The notes under the pieces were generated by a model. It made no database searches and was not told the origin of the DNA. It was given only the letters and a program-made list of their open reading frames with translations. A program made the translations under genes and the position numbers. A stretch of 64,000 bases of DNA from Paenibacillus sp. YYML68 (GTDB lineage: Bacteria; Bacillota; Bacilli; Paenibacillales; NBRC-103111): the NCBI RefSeq assembly GCF_027923405.1, contig NZ_BQYI01000001.1:3264501-3328500 (forward strand), in the 5' to 3' direction. This document shows, piece after piece, positions 8,807 through 17,810 of the stretch (position 1 is the first letter of the stretch; each line of letters begins with the position of its first letter).

Positions 8807-9481
8807 CTACTGAGGCGTCTGCTTCGGCCGCACCGCCAACTGCTTCACCAAGCCGCAGGCGAGCACGAACATCGTCGTACAGAGCGGCACCATGTAATGC
8901 TTGCTGTCCCCGATGAGCAGCCTCGTCACCTCTTGGTCCGCGATGAACATCTCACCCGCTGTGAAGCCGAGAATGGCGGCGCCAATGTAGATGAGCACAG
9001 GGAACCGCTTCAGCAGCTTAACGACCATATTGCTTCCCCATATAATGATCGGAATGCTCAGACCGATGCCAAGAATGATGATCCCCGTCTCCCCCTTCGC
9101 CTTCGCTGCAATGGCCAGCACGTTATCCAGACTCATGATGAAGTCTGCGACGATAATCGTCGACACCGCCTTGCCGAGCGTAGACGCCTCTCTAATGTTC
9201 GCGTGGCCTTCTTCCTCAATCAGCAGCTTGACGGCGATCCATAGCAGCAGCAGCGAGCCGAGCGCCTGTATGTACGGAATGTCCAAAATATAGACGGCGA
9301 TCAGCGTCAGCACGACCCGCAGCGCGACTGCGCCGAACGCCCCCCACCATATCGCCTGCTTGCGCTGCGCCAGCGGCAAGTTCTTGCTCGCCATCGCAAT
9401 CACAACGGCGTTGTCCCCGCTCAGCACGAGGTTGATCAGCATAATTTCGAGGAAGAGTACGATGCTGTCCAGTAACGTCAC
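8807..9481 (-). CDS. TerC-family integral membrane protein (YjbE/YceF-type)
   Basis: This 224-residue protein has seven or so hydrophobic segments and the two family signatures LSGDNAVVIAM (near residue 20) and MSLDNVLAIA (near 115), whose Asp residues probably bind metal in the membrane. TerC proteins of Bacillota have been tied to manganese export and metal loading of exported enzymes. The start is a GTG eight bases after AAGGAGGG. No yybP-ykoY-type manganese riboswitch is evident in the 100 bases upstream. Confidence 0.9.
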   Translation of the reverse strand: MTLLDSIVLFLEIMLINLVLSGDNAVVIAMASKNLPLAQRKQAIWWGAFGAVALRVVLTLIAVYILDIPYIQALGSLLLLWIAVKLLIEEEGHANIREASTLGKAVSTIIVADFIMSLDNVLAIAAKAKGETGIIILGIGLSIPIIIWGSNMVVKLLKRFPVLIYIGAAILGFTAGEMFIADQEVTRLLIGDSKHYMVPLCTTMFVLACGLVKQLAVRPKQTPQ

Positions 9482-9553
9482 ATCAAGCCCTCCTTCGCTT
9501 CACTGTAATCTCAGCCTGCTTATTGCATTAGAATGATGCACTAGACAGTTGCA

Positions 9554-10768
9554 TTAGAAGAGCGTAGCGAACGGGTCGTGCTCCTCTCTCCCTGTCTCCA
9601 GCCATATCGATTCGGTCTGCTCCACCGCCCGGCTCAGCGCCTCGTCCAGCCACGGCATGCTCCGCTCGATCGCCTGCAGCACATTCAAGTTCGGATTCGT
9701 ACTCGGGCTCGGCGGCAGGAAGAGCGTGCAGCAGTCCTCATGCGGCAGCACCGAAATATCGTACGTGTCGATCCGTTCGGCGATACGAATAATCTCCTGC
9801 TTCTCCATGCAGATCAACGGTCTCAGCAGCGGGATCGTTACGGAGCGGCCGATCGCGTCAAGGCTCGGCAGCGTCTGGCTTGCGACTTGACCGAGGCTCT
9901 CGCCTGTGACAATCGCGCCTGCGCCGTTCGCTTCGGCGAGCTTCTCTGTAATTCGGAACATCGCGCGACGCAGCAGCGTGATCAACAGGTTGTCAGCATA
10001 CGCCTGATGAATGCGCGTCTGCACGTCCGTGAACGGCACCATATGGAGCCGCAGCGTGCCGCCGCTATATGGCGCCAGCCGCTTGACCAGGTCGCGCACC
10101 TTCTGCTGCGACTTCTCGCTCGTATACGGATAGCTGTGGAAGTGTACCGCCTCCAGCTTCAAGCCTTGTCGCAGCCCGAGGTATCCTGCTACCGGGGAGT
10201 CGATGCCGCCCGACAGCATGAGCATCGCCTTGCCATTCGAGCCGAACGGGAAGCCTCCTGCGCCCTCGTCGATGCGGGCGTACAGCCAGGCCGCACTGTC
10301 CCGCACCTCAATCTTCAGCTCGGCATCAGGTGTATGCACGTCGACCTGAAGCCCCGGTATAGCGCGAAGCACCGCACCGCCCACACTACGGTTGAGCTCG
10401 TACGTGTCGAGCGGGAAGCTTTTGTTCACCCGTCGCACATTGACCTTGAACGTAGCGGGTCGAGGCTCAAGCTGCTGCATCAGAGCTGCGGCAGCCTCCT
10501 GTATGCGCTCGACGTCGAGCGGTGCGCTGACCGCCGGGCTGATCGAGGATAAGCCGAGCACGCGGGTAAGCGGCTGGAGCACCTGCTCGTACGGCGCACC
10601 GTTCAGTTGCAGCACGATACGGCCGAACTCCCGTTCGTAGCCGATCTGCCGGAATGGACGCAGCGCCCTGCGCACCTGCTCGTACACCGCCTTCTCGAAG
10701 CGGTGCCTGTTCTTGCCCTTCAATACGAGCTCGCCGTAGCGCAATATAGCCATGGTCGGATTCATCAT
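9554..10768 (-). CDS. thiI: tRNA 4-thiouridine sulfurtransferase ThiI
   Basis: The protein has 404 residues. An N-terminal ferredoxin-like and THUMP domain (about residues 1-165) precedes a PP-loop ATPase with LSGGIDSPVAGYL. As in B. subtilis there is no C-terminal rhodanese domain. The enzyme adenylates and thiolates U8 of tRNA. It overlaps the upstream cysteine desulfurase by four bases (ATGA), so the sulfur donor and acceptor are translationally coupled. Confidence 0.96.
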   Translation of the reverse strand: MMNPTMAILRYGELVLKGKNRHRFEKAVYEQVRRALRPFRQIGYEREFGRIVLQLNGAPYEQVLQPLTRVLGLSSISPAVSAPLDVERIQEAAAALMQQLEPRPATFKVNVRRVNKSFPLDTYELNRSVGGAVLRAIPGLQVDVHTPDAELKIEVRDSAAWLYARIDEGAGGFPFGSNGKAMLMLSGGIDSPVAGYLGLRQGLKLEAVHFHSYPYTSEKSQQKVRDLVKRLAPYSGGTLRLHMVPFTDVQTRIHQAYADNLLITLLRRAMFRITEKLAEANGAGAIVTGESLGQVASQTLPSLDAIGRSVTIPLLRPLICMEKQEIIRIAERIDTYDISVLPHEDCCTLFLPPSPSTNPNLNVLQAIERSMPWLDEALSRAVEQTESIWLETGREEHDPFATLF

Positions 10769-11973
10769 GCTCTTCTTCCTTTCTGACTGACTGATGCTGT
10801 GTGCGGCTGCAGCTGTGCCATCACGTGACGAAGTGCCCGGCCGAACGACTCGGCGTCCTCCATCGTATGATCCAGCGCCAGACTGAGCCGGATGCCCGCC
10901 TTCGCGGCTGCCGACGGCAATCCCATCGCTTCGAGCACGCGGCTAGGCTTCTCCTGCCCCGACGAGCAAGCTGATCTCGCCGATGCACAGATACCCTGCT
11001 CCTCCAGCGCGTGAATCAGCACCTCTGACTTCATGCCCGGATATGTAAAATGAACAAGGTGCGGCGCCCATACGCCTGCCTCTGCTCCTGAGCTCTCGTC
11101 CCTGGCGCCTCTGCTGCTGCCGCCGGTCAACGATAGCGCGTCGAACGCTCGAACATGCGCCTCGATCGCCTGCTTCAGCTTGCGCGTATGCGCAGCGAAC
11201 TGCGGCTGCCGCTCGACGGCAAGCCGCACCGCCTTCGCCGTGCCGACGAGAGCCGGCACGTTCTCCGTCCCTGCGCGCAGCGCCATCTCTTGGCCGCCGC
11301 CGACGAGCAGCGGCCTCAGCTGTACCCCGCGGCGCACATACAGGAAGCCGCAGCCCTTCGGCCCGCCAATCTTATGGGCGGCGAACGATACGAGATCGGC
11401 GCCCATCGCAGCGGGGTGCACGGGCATTTTGCCTAGCGCTTGAACGGCATCGACATGGAGCAGCACCTTCGGATACGACTTGAGCACGCGCCCGAGCTCC
11501 TCGATCGGCTGAATGGCTCCGACCTCGTTGTTCACAGCCATTACGCTGACGAGGCTCGTATCATCGGTTAGCGCTTCCTTCAGCTGCTCCACGGAGATAC
11601 GGCCTGTCTCGTCTACAGGCAAATACGTGACCTCGAAGCCTTCCTCCTCCAGCTGCCGGAACGTCTCATACACCGAGGCGTGCTCGATACGGGTCGTGAT
11701 CAGATGACGCCCCCGATGACGGTATTGATAGGCAGCACCTCGAATGGCCCAGTTATTGCTCTCCGTCCCGCCTGATGTGAACACGATCTCCTCCGGCTCA
11801 GCGCCAAGCTGCTGAGCAATCGTCTCTCTGCTGCGCCGAACGAGCAGCTCGGCCTGTACACCCAGCTTATGTAACGACGATGGATTCCCGTAATGTGTAC
11901 GCATCACCTCTGTCATCGCTTCGATGACCTCAGGCAGCATCGGCGCGGTGGCCGCATAATCCATATATAACAA
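10765..11973 (-). CDS. Cysteine desulfurase (NifS/IscS family) paired with ThiI
   Basis: This PLP-dependent class V aminotransferase-fold enzyme has PLP lysine in SFAAHKIGGPKG, an N-terminal MDYAATAPM, and the active-site cysteine in SARSACSSGQEK. It supplies persulfide to ThiI for tRNA thiolation, the role of NifZ in B. subtilis. I prefer the TTG at 11973 (402 residues), seven bases after GAGGGGA; the in-frame ATG at 11994 lies upstream of that site and lacks its own. Confidence 0.93.
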   Translation of the reverse strand: MLYMDYAATAPMLPEVIEAMTEVMRTHYGNPSSLHKLGVQAELLVRRSRETIAQQLGAEPEEIVFTSGGTESNNWAIRGAAYQYRHRGRHLITTRIEHASVYETFRQLEEEGFEVTYLPVDETGRISVEQLKEALTDDTSLVSVMAVNNEVGAIQPIEELGRVLKSYPKVLLHVDAVQALGKMPVHPAAMGADLVSFAAHKIGGPKGCGFLYVRRGVQLRPLLVGGGQEMALRAGTENVPALVGTAKAVRLAVERQPQFAAHTRKLKQAIEAHVRAFDALSLTGGSSRGARDESSGAEAGVWAPHLVHFTYPGMKSEVLIHALEEQGICASARSACSSGQEKPSRVLEAMGLPSAAAKAGIRLSLALDHTMEDAESFGRALRHVMAQLQPHTASVSQKGRRA

Positions 11974-12020
11974 TGTATGTCCCCTCATTTCCATTCAGTA
12001 CTGCTCATCCATGCTACACA

Positions 12021-12072
12021 AACAAGACCAACCTCTGGCGCCTTCTTGAATGAAGGGCAGGATTGGTCTTGT
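12021..12072 (-). terminator. Hairpin after the lytic transglycosylase gene
   Basis: ACAAGACCAA and TTGGTCTTGT form the stem around a loop of about 30 bases. Read on the minus strand it is followed by TTTGTG. It lies just after the transglycosylase stop and before the cysteine desulfurase gene. Confidence 0.5.
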
Positions 12073-12093
12073 CCCTATTACGCTTCCATGCTG

Positions 12094-12834
12094 CTACAGC
12101 TGGTATTGTCTTTGGAGCCGTTGCACCTTGCCCACATAATCCTGCGTCTCCTTCGGGAGCAGATGCAGCTTCGTCCGCAACTGCTCGTCCGTACGAATGC
12201 CGAGCCTGTCCATTCGACCCGGACCCCCATTGTATGCCGCCAGCGCGACCGATTCATTGCCGTTATACTTCATTAGCAGCTCGGACAAATATTTCGTCCC
12301 GCCCTCGATATTTTGCGCTGGATTGAACGGATTCGTCACGCCGAGCGCCGCTCCCGTCGCGTCCATCAGCTGCATCAAGCCTTTGGCCCCCGCTCTCGAC
12401 ACCGCATTCGGATTAAAGGAGGACTCCGCATCGATCACGCCCTTGATCAAGTCGGACGGGACGCCGTGTCGACGGCTGGCAGCTTGTATAAGCTCCTCAT
12501 ACTCCGTAGGCTTGCTCGCGCTCGCGCCTAGCACGCTCTGCATCAGCTTGCTCGTCTTCTGAAGCGGCGATTGCATACTCATGAGCAATGAGGCTGAAGC
12601 GTCGCTGAGTCCGTTCGAATCGCTCAGCAAGGCTGCCGACGTCAGGCCGCCGCGAGCAACAGCGTTCTGCTGCGCCGCCTTCGTAGCCATCAGACCGTCC
12701 AGCATATCGGCGAATGGCTGCTTCTGTTCGCTTGAGTTTGCGCCTCCAGTAGACTTTGCAGCTTTATTCATCATTTGCAGCTTCAGCAGCTCTCTTGTCA
12801 GTTGCGTGTCAACCGAGCCAGTATTCGCATTCAT
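12094..12834 (-). CDS. Lytic transglycosylase (SLT domain, YjbJ-like)
   Basis: The C-terminal part, about residues 105-225, is a Slt/goose-lysozyme-like domain with catalytic Glu in DAESSFNPNA, then AKGLMQLMDATG and ALAAYNGGPG. It cleaves peptidoglycan glycan strands. The N-terminal part is Gln/Ala/Ser rich and carries no classical signal peptide, as in other YjbJ-like proteins. The start is uncertain: the ATG at 12834 gives 246 residues with AAGGAG 14 bases upstream; an ATG at 12885 has no ribosome binding site. Confidence 0.88.
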   Translation of the reverse strand: MNANTGSVDTQLTRELLKLQMMNKAAKSTGGANSSEQKQPFADMLDGLMATKAAQQNAVARGGLTSAALLSDSNGLSDASASLLMSMQSPLQKTSKLMQSVLGASASKPTEYEELIQAASRRHGVPSDLIKGVIDAESSFNPNAVSRAGAKGLMQLMDATGAALGVTNPFNPAQNIEGGTKYLSELLMKYNGNESVALAAYNGGPGRMDRLGIRTDEQLRTKLHLLPKETQDYVGKVQRLQRQYQL

Positions 12835-12926
12835 GCTGTATTCGTTTACTCCTTGTATATGAAAGTGTACATCATGTATACCCATTGTACACCGAATTCA
12901 GCTTGTCAGCTACCCCGAACAGACGA

Positions 12927-12956
12927 AAGCAGGCCGTCACCGGCCTGCTTCTTTTT
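12927..12956. terminator. GC-rich hairpin between transglycosylase and DUF1540 genes
   Basis: AAGCAGGCCG and CGGCCTGCTT form a perfect ten-base-pair stem with a four-base loop. The T run (CTTTTT) is on the plus strand, while the genes on both sides read on the minus strand, where the tail is weaker (TTCG). It probably still ends the DUF1540 transcript. Confidence 0.6.
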
Positions 12957-12998
12957 ACCTTCTTTCTCGATGGTGCAGCCTTCTAGCCTAACGCCTCA

Positions 12999-13211
12999 TT
13001 ACTTGGAAGCGTTTTTCGGCTGGAAGGTGTGACAACAGGTTTGTGCGGACTTCGCAGCTTGATCCTTGTGATCGTCGAAATCTTTGGCGAACTCTGTGTC
13101 ATACTGCATGTTCGCATGCTTGTCGACCTCGATCATAATCGAGTTCGCTTGGCAGTTGTTGCCCTCTCCCCAAAACGTACAGTTCGAGACGCTGCATTTA
13201 ACCTCTGGCAT
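12999..13211 (-). CDS. DUF1540 domain protein (small Cys-rich, probably metal binding)
   Basis: This 70-residue protein has the DUF1540 arrangement of cysteines: EVKCSVSNCTFW, NNCQA, and TCCHTF near the C-terminus. Such small proteins are thought to bind zinc or another metal and are common in spore formers. The function is unknown. GGGGGTG lies upstream of the ATG. Confidence 0.88.
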   Translation of the reverse strand: MPEVKCSVSNCTFWGEGNNCQANSIMIEVDKHANMQYDTEFAKDFDDHKDQAAKSAQTCCHTFQPKNASK

Positions 13212-13300
13212 CGTAAATCACCCCCGATACTAAGCATGCCCGCTTCTGATCGAGGGTATTCCTGTCAGCCTGCAATTTAATAGCAATGATAGCGCTCGAC

Positions 13301-14449
13301 TCAGCTCTCCGGCTTCGATTGCTTAAGCTTGTTGTATAGCACGAGATACATGCCATGCGACCAGAGCAGCGGCGTCGCTGGCGGCCCCCAGCGCCGTACC
13401 CAATCGTCGTACGCAACCCGATCCGGCAGCGCATCCGGCACCTGCTCCGGCAGACGACCGAGTCGGTCGCTCTTGGAGGCGATCCATTCCAGCGCTTGCT
13501 CCGCCACCTCGCGTCTACCCTGCCTGAGCGCACACCAGCCATACCAGGCGGTCAGCAGCAGCCACTCTCCGCCGCCATAATAGCTGTCGCCTACATAGCG
13601 CCTCACGCCGCCCTGGCTCGTGCGCAGCTCGGCCTCCACCTTGCAGACCGTCGCGACCATCGCGGGGTGTGACGGCTCGAACACACGGAACGGCTCGCAC
13701 AGCCATAGCAGGCTCGCATCGACGCCCTCGTCGCCGTGTCGGTACACGAGGCCATTTTGCTCATAGGACGGGTACACTCTCTTGACGAAATGCCCCTCTT
13801 CATGCACCGTATACTTCAGCAGGAACGACTGGATCGTATCGCACAGCTCGTCTAGATCGGTACGCCCCCCCAGCTCTGCGATTGCCCGCAGACCGCCGTA
13901 TAAGCATGCCAGCGTGGATGGATGCAGATTGTCCGGATATTCCTCCCAGCAGTCGAAGTTCGGATAGCCCCAGAATGCTTCCACATATTGCACACTCGCG
14001 TCAACTGCAGCGCGGAACCGCTCTGGCAGCGACGTATGTCCTGTCGCCTTCAGATGCTCACACAGCCCCCACAGCCATGTGCCGTACCCGTCCATCTGGA
14101 AGTGACCCCATTCGGAATGCTCATCGTCCCGCCCGTCAAGATGATACCGTGTATGCAAAAACTCATGCTGCTCAATTCGCTCGCCGCGGTAGTGCTTGCC
14201 GACCAAGCACGCAATATGCGGCAGCTTCCGCTCCATAATGGTACGCACCCACTCATAAAACTGCAGCGAGCTGTCATGCTCCCCTGCACAATCCATGCCA
14301 TATGCGATGAAGCTTCCGTCCCTTAGCCAGCTGAAGGCATAATGTGAAAATAATGGCGAGGCGATGTAGCCTCCTTCCGGGTGTTGATTCCACGCGATCA
14401 GCTTGACGCTGTCCGCTGCCAGACGAGCATACTGATCCGATTCCGCCAT
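13301..14449 (-). CDS. Glycoside hydrolase family 15-like protein
   Basis: The protein has 382 residues from the ATG at 14449, which has AGGGGGAG upstream; an upstream TTG/ATG in the same frame lies inside the preceding terminator. The fold is an alpha/alpha barrel with glucoamylase-like motifs (FSWLRDGSFIAYGM near the N-terminus, DGYGTWLWGL, NFDCWEEYP carrying the likely catalytic acid). It has no signal peptide or extra starch-binding domain, so it should act on intracellular oligosaccharides. The substrate (alpha-glucan, trehalose or other) is not clear. Confidence 0.85.
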   Translation of the reverse strand: MAESDQYARLAADSVKLIAWNQHPEGGYIASPLFSHYAFSWLRDGSFIAYGMDCAGEHDSSLQFYEWVRTIMERKLPHIACLVGKHYRGERIEQHEFLHTRYHLDGRDDEHSEWGHFQMDGYGTWLWGLCEHLKATGHTSLPERFRAAVDASVQYVEAFWGYPNFDCWEEYPDNLHPSTLACLYGGLRAIAELGGRTDLDELCDTIQSFLLKYTVHEEGHFVKRVYPSYEQNGLVYRHGDEGVDASLLWLCEPFRVFEPSHPAMVATVCKVEAELRTSQGGVRRYVGDSYYGGGEWLLLTAWYGWCALRQGRREVAEQALEWIASKSDRLGRLPEQVPDALPDRVAYDDWVRRWGPPATPLLWSHGMYLVLYNKLKQSKPES

Positions 14450-14504
14450 AGACGAGCTCCCCCTTTCCTTTGTGTCCCACACGTGCCCCGAATCCTTTTC
14501 AAAC

Positions 14505-14530
14505 AAAAAGAGATGCTTAGCGCACCTCTT
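14505..14530 (-). terminator. Rho-independent terminator after ypuI
   Basis: On the minus strand AAGAGGTGC, a five-base loop and GCATCTCTT are followed by TTTG. It separates ypuI from the GH15-like gene. Confidence 0.75.
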
Positions 14531-14582
14531 CCTTGTACTTCTTTTATCATTAGTATGGGGTAAATTCGAGCTTTATACGCTC

Positions 14583-15083
14583 TTACACCTTTTCGCCCTG
14601 CATACGGCGCTGCGTGATGTAGTCTGTCTCATAGTAGGAGAGATCCTCGCGAAGGTTCTCGAAAATTTTGGACAGCTCGATCGTCAGATCGCGAACCTCG
14701 CGAACTGGCTTTTTGCGGAAGCGGATCGCATCCTGGCCTGTGTAAGCGTAGCGGCCATCCTCCGAGTAGCACTCGTGCTTCGGATAGAAGAAGCTGTTAA
14801 CTGAGGAATGATACACCTCATACAGCACCTTCTCGGCATATTCAATATTGAAGTTCGGTCTGCGCAGAGATACACCAAGCTTCTCATAAGCAACCTCGGA
14901 GAACACAAGCAGATGTCTTGTATCTGCAAGATAACCCTTATAGAACTCGTCCATTGCCGGATCGTTTTCCGCATTCAGCTGCTGCAGCGAATGTGCATTC
15001 ACGAATTGCTCCATTTTCGCAATCGCGTCGCTCAGCTTCGTTCTCGTCGATTCACATAAACTTTTCACATGTGTTGCGGTCAT
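14583..15083 (-). CDS. ypuI: YpuI family protein (DUF3907)
   Basis: This 166-residue soluble helical protein matches YpuI, with the recognisable stretches HLLVFSEVAYEKL, FFYPKHECYSEDGR-type sequence around an Asp/Ser/Arg core, AYTGQDAIRF and REDLSYYETDY. The function of the family is unknown. AGGAGG precedes the ATG. Confidence 0.88.
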   Translation of the reverse strand: MTATHVKSLCESTRTKLSDAIAKMEQFVNAHSLQQLNAENDPAMDEFYKGYLADTRHLLVFSEVAYEKLGVSLRRPNFNIEYAEKVLYEVYHSSVNSFFYPKHECYSEDGRYAYTGQDAIRFRKKPVREVRDLTIELSKIFENLREDLSYYETDYITQRRMQGEKV

Positions 15084-15313
15084 AGTACGGGACCTCCTCA
15101 GTCAAACCAAACATCATTTATTTTTTCGTAAATCTTATCATATTTGAATCTATCGTACCACAATTTCTTTGGAAAAGTAAGCGGCAATGCGCACAAGAGG
15201 CATACGAGGTCTCAACAGCGGTCTGGCTTAGAATGGTTATCATTGCTGTTGATATTCAGGACGTGCTTGGGAAATCTAACCCTAAGACGATAAACAAGCA
15301 GGAGGATATATAG

Positions 15314-17203
15314 ATGAGAAAATGGGGCGTTACGTTATCCGTTCTTGCCATTGCAGCCGGAGGGCTGCTGCTCGTGCCTCGGGGCGGTCATGCGCCGGAG
15401 TCCGAAGCGCTATCTGCCGAGAAGGAGCTGCGCATCAAGCAAGCGACAATGAACCAGGATCTCGCACTAACGAATGAGCTATGCCGCAGTCAATGCAGCT
15501 ATGAGCTGCACCGGATCGCCACCGACATCGTGAAGGACGGGGCGAAGCCGACGAAGCTGCTAGCCGAGCTTCAGCAGCAGCACCCGCATATGAGCTGGCT
15601 CGTGCACACGAGCGCCGGGGTGCCGCTTGCGCAAGGCACTGCCGTCGGTCAGCTCCCTGAGCGCATCCGCGAGAAGGCTCAAGATATGCTGATGCAGGCG
15701 AAGCAGTCCGTGGACCGCGGTCAGTCGTATCAATCCGGCACGCTCGAGGACAACGGACAGCAGTTCTTCGTACTCGCAGAGCCGGCTGTCGACGGCCGCA
15801 GCGGAATCGTCGGCGTCGTGGAGCAGCATATATTGTCCGAGGTCGCCGAGCATGAACGGAAAAACTTACGCATCGTCACGTATCCAGCCGAAGGCCGCTA
15901 CAAGATCGAATCGGTCGATTCCAAGACGCTGCGCGACGTGCATGTCGACCACCCGGAAGAGAATGAAGGCGTCAGCCATTACCATCAGAATCAGGTCGTC
16001 GTCAAATTCCGCAGCGATCCGACAGAGCAGGAACTGGAGCGCATCCGTTCAGAGATTGGCGGAGGTACGGTTCGCAAGCTTGGCTACACCTACGTATTCG
16101 AATCGCAATCGATGGAAGCGAAGGAGCTGATGAGCTACTTCCAGAAGTGGAACGTAGCCTACGCGGAGCCGCATTTCCTGTACTTAACCAATACGTCCGC
16201 CCCTGCCCGCAGAGGAGCGGCAACAGAGAGGCCCATCGGGGAAGCAAGCGGCTTCGTGCCGAACGACGCGCTGTACCAGCGTTACCAGTGGAATTTACCC
16301 AAGGTCGATATTGAATCGGGCTGGCACATTTCGAAGGGCTCGGACCAAGTGACCGTCGCCGTCATCGATACCGGCGTCGACCTGAATCATCCCGACCTGC
16401 AGAACCAGCTCGTCAGCGGCTTGAACGTCGTGAACCAGCGCCAAACGCCTCAGGACGATGTCGGCCACGGCACACACGTAGCTGGTGTCATCGGCGCGCT
16501 CGTCAATAATAATCTCGGCGTCGCTGGTATGAGCTGGTACAATCATATTATGCCGATTAAGGCGCTCGACGCGACCGGTGCGGGCAGCACGTATGCCGTT
16601 GCTCAAGGTATCATCTGGGCCGTCGATCACGGAGCGAAGGTCATTAATATGAGTCTGGGCAATTATGCAGACGCCGAATTCCTTCACGACGCCATCCGCT
16701 ATGCGTATGACCGAGATGTCGTGCTTATTGCCGCCAGCGGCAACGACAATACGGAGAGACCGGGCTTCCCTGCCGCATATCCGGAGGTGTTCGCTGTTGC
16801 GGCGACCGATCCGAACAATTCCAGGGCGACCTTCTCCAATTACGGCACCTATATCGACGTCGCCGCGCCGGGTGTCAGCATCGCCAGCACGTATCCGCAT
16901 AGCCAATATGCTGCACTGTCGGGAACGTCCATGGCCACGCCCCACGTCGCCGCGCTCGCCGCGCTGATCCGCTCGGTCAATCCGAATCTGAAGAACACTG
17001 AGGTCATGCAATTAATGCGCGATACCGCAGTGGATCTTGGTCCAGTCGGCAGAGATAAGTATTATGGCTTCGGCTTGATCGATGTCGGTCGTGCCCTGCA
17101 GGCAGCGAATCCGAATACTGCGTCGCAGAGGGACCAGTCCTCACCGGACGAGACGATCGACTCGACCTGGACGGATTGGCTGCGCCGACTGCTCGGTGTG
17201 TAA
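15314..17203 (+). CDS. Secreted S8 subtilisin-like serine protease
   Basis: The protein has 629 residues with AGGAGG upstream. It has a signal peptide (first 28 or so residues), then a region of about 170 residues (roughly 35-205) that looks like a single extracytoplasmic sensor or extended pro-region, then a prodomain (VVVKFRSDPTEQ... to VAYAEPHFLY, about 228-295), then the peptidase with the triad Asp352 (VIDTGVD), His385 (GHGTHVAG) and Ser539 (SGTSMATPHVA). It resembles thermitase/fervidolysin-type enzymes. It is the only plus-strand gene between 5 and 60 kb and is closed by a hairpin. Confidence 0.94.
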   Translation: MRKWGVTLSVLAIAAGGLLLVPRGGHAPESEALSAEKELRIKQATMNQDLALTNELCRSQCSYELHRIATDIVKDGAKPTKLLAELQQQHPHMSWLVHTSAGVPLAQGTAVGQLPERIREKAQDMLMQAKQSVDRGQSYQSGTLEDNGQQFFVLAEPAVDGRSGIVGVVEQHILSEVAEHERKNLRIVTYPAEGRYKIESVDSKTLRDVHVDHPEENEGVSHYHQNQVVVKFRSDPTEQELERIRSEIGGGTVRKLGYTYVFESQSMEAKELMSYFQKWNVAYAEPHFLYLTNTSAPARRGAATERPIGEASGFVPNDALYQRYQWNLPKVDIESGWHISKGSDQVTVAVIDTGVDLNHPDLQNQLVSGLNVVNQRQTPQDDVGHGTHVAGVIGALVNNNLGVAGMSWYNHIMPIKALDATGAGSTYAVAQGIIWAVDHGAKVINMSLGNYADAEFLHDAIRYAYDRDVVLIAASGNDNTERPGFPAAYPEVFAVAATDPNNSRATFSNYGTYIDVAAPGVSIASTYPHSQYAALSGTSMATPHVAALAALIRSVNPNLKNTEVMQLMRDTAVDLGPVGRDKYYGFGLIDVGRALQAANPNTASQRDQSSPDETIDSTWTDWLRRLLGV

Positions 17204-17241
17204 TATGAACGCTCAACGATGCTCGCGACTTAGCGAACGCA

Positions 17242-17270
17242 AAGAAACCGCCCTCTGAGGCGGTTTCTTC
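17242..17270. terminator. Hairpin terminator shared by the protease gene and rnpB
   Basis: AAGAAACCGCC and GGCGGTTTCTT form a stem with a six-base loop, with T-rich tails in both directions. It lies between the convergent protease gene and the RNase P RNA gene. Confidence 0.8.
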
Positions 17271-17306
17271 ACAAGTATATGGCTATTCATCTGTTGTAGA
17301 CGGCTG

Positions 17307-17746
17307 AAGGAAAGCTTGCCGTAAGCCGGGTTCTGTGCTTCCAGTGGTCATAACGGGGGCCACCCTGCCACCATTGAAGCGACAATCATCTATCTAGGCC
17401 ATACATTGCTGCATGGCTCAAGCGACCAACCCGAACGCGTCTCGGGCTAAGACTGTCCCGCTAGGAGACGTGCGTTCCTCTAGGTCTTGCTCCAAATGGG
17501 GTTTACCAGGACCTATGTCACCATAGCTCCTCGTGGTCTCTTACACCACGGTTCCACCCTTACCTGTGCTCACCGGGCATAGCCCGGCTTCCACTGCCTT
17601 GTGAGCAGCTGCCATCGGCGGTCCATTTCTGTGGCACTAGCCTTCAGCTCGCGCTGACTGGACGTTATCCAGCATCCTGCCCTGTGGAGCCCGGACTTTC
17701 CTCTCGCGGCCGAAGCCGCCAGCGATTGTCTGTCAAACTTTCCTTT
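17307..17746 (-). ncRNA. rnpB: RNase P RNA (rnpB)
   Basis: This is the catalytic RNA of ribonuclease P, which trims tRNA 5' ends. The minus strand carries the universal segments GAGGAAAGTCCGGGCTCCA near the 5' side, GTGCCACAGAAA, GGTAAGGGTGGAA, GTAAACCCCA and GATAGATGATTG, and ends with ACAGAACCCGGCTTA. The terminal helix P1 is GGAAAGTTTG paired with CAAGCTTTCC, which sets the ends. Length is about 440 bases. Several of these blocks (CCGGGCTCC, GTGCCACAGAAA, GGAGCAAGACC) are those of class A rather than the class B RNA of B. subtilis. A perfect-spacing promoter lies upstream. Confidence 0.95.
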
Positions 17747-17763
17747 GCAACAGATGCTTAGCT

Positions 17764-17792
17764 AGTATACATAGAATCTGCTGAAAACTCAA
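17764..17792 (-). promoter_or_regulatory. Sigma-A promoter of rnpB
   Basis: On the minus strand TTGAGT (-35) and TATACT (-10) are separated by exactly 17 bases, and the -10 lies about 18 bases upstream of the predicted mature 5' end of the RNase P RNA. It is within 20 bases of the nif3 stop. Confidence 0.75.
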
Positions 17793-17810
17793 GACCTGCA
17801 GCGTACCAGT

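Noticed and set aside
15225..15260. Possible Fur-like box (GAATGGTTATCATTGC) upstream of the protease gene
   Set aside because: It matches only one half of the consensus, and nothing else links the gene to iron.
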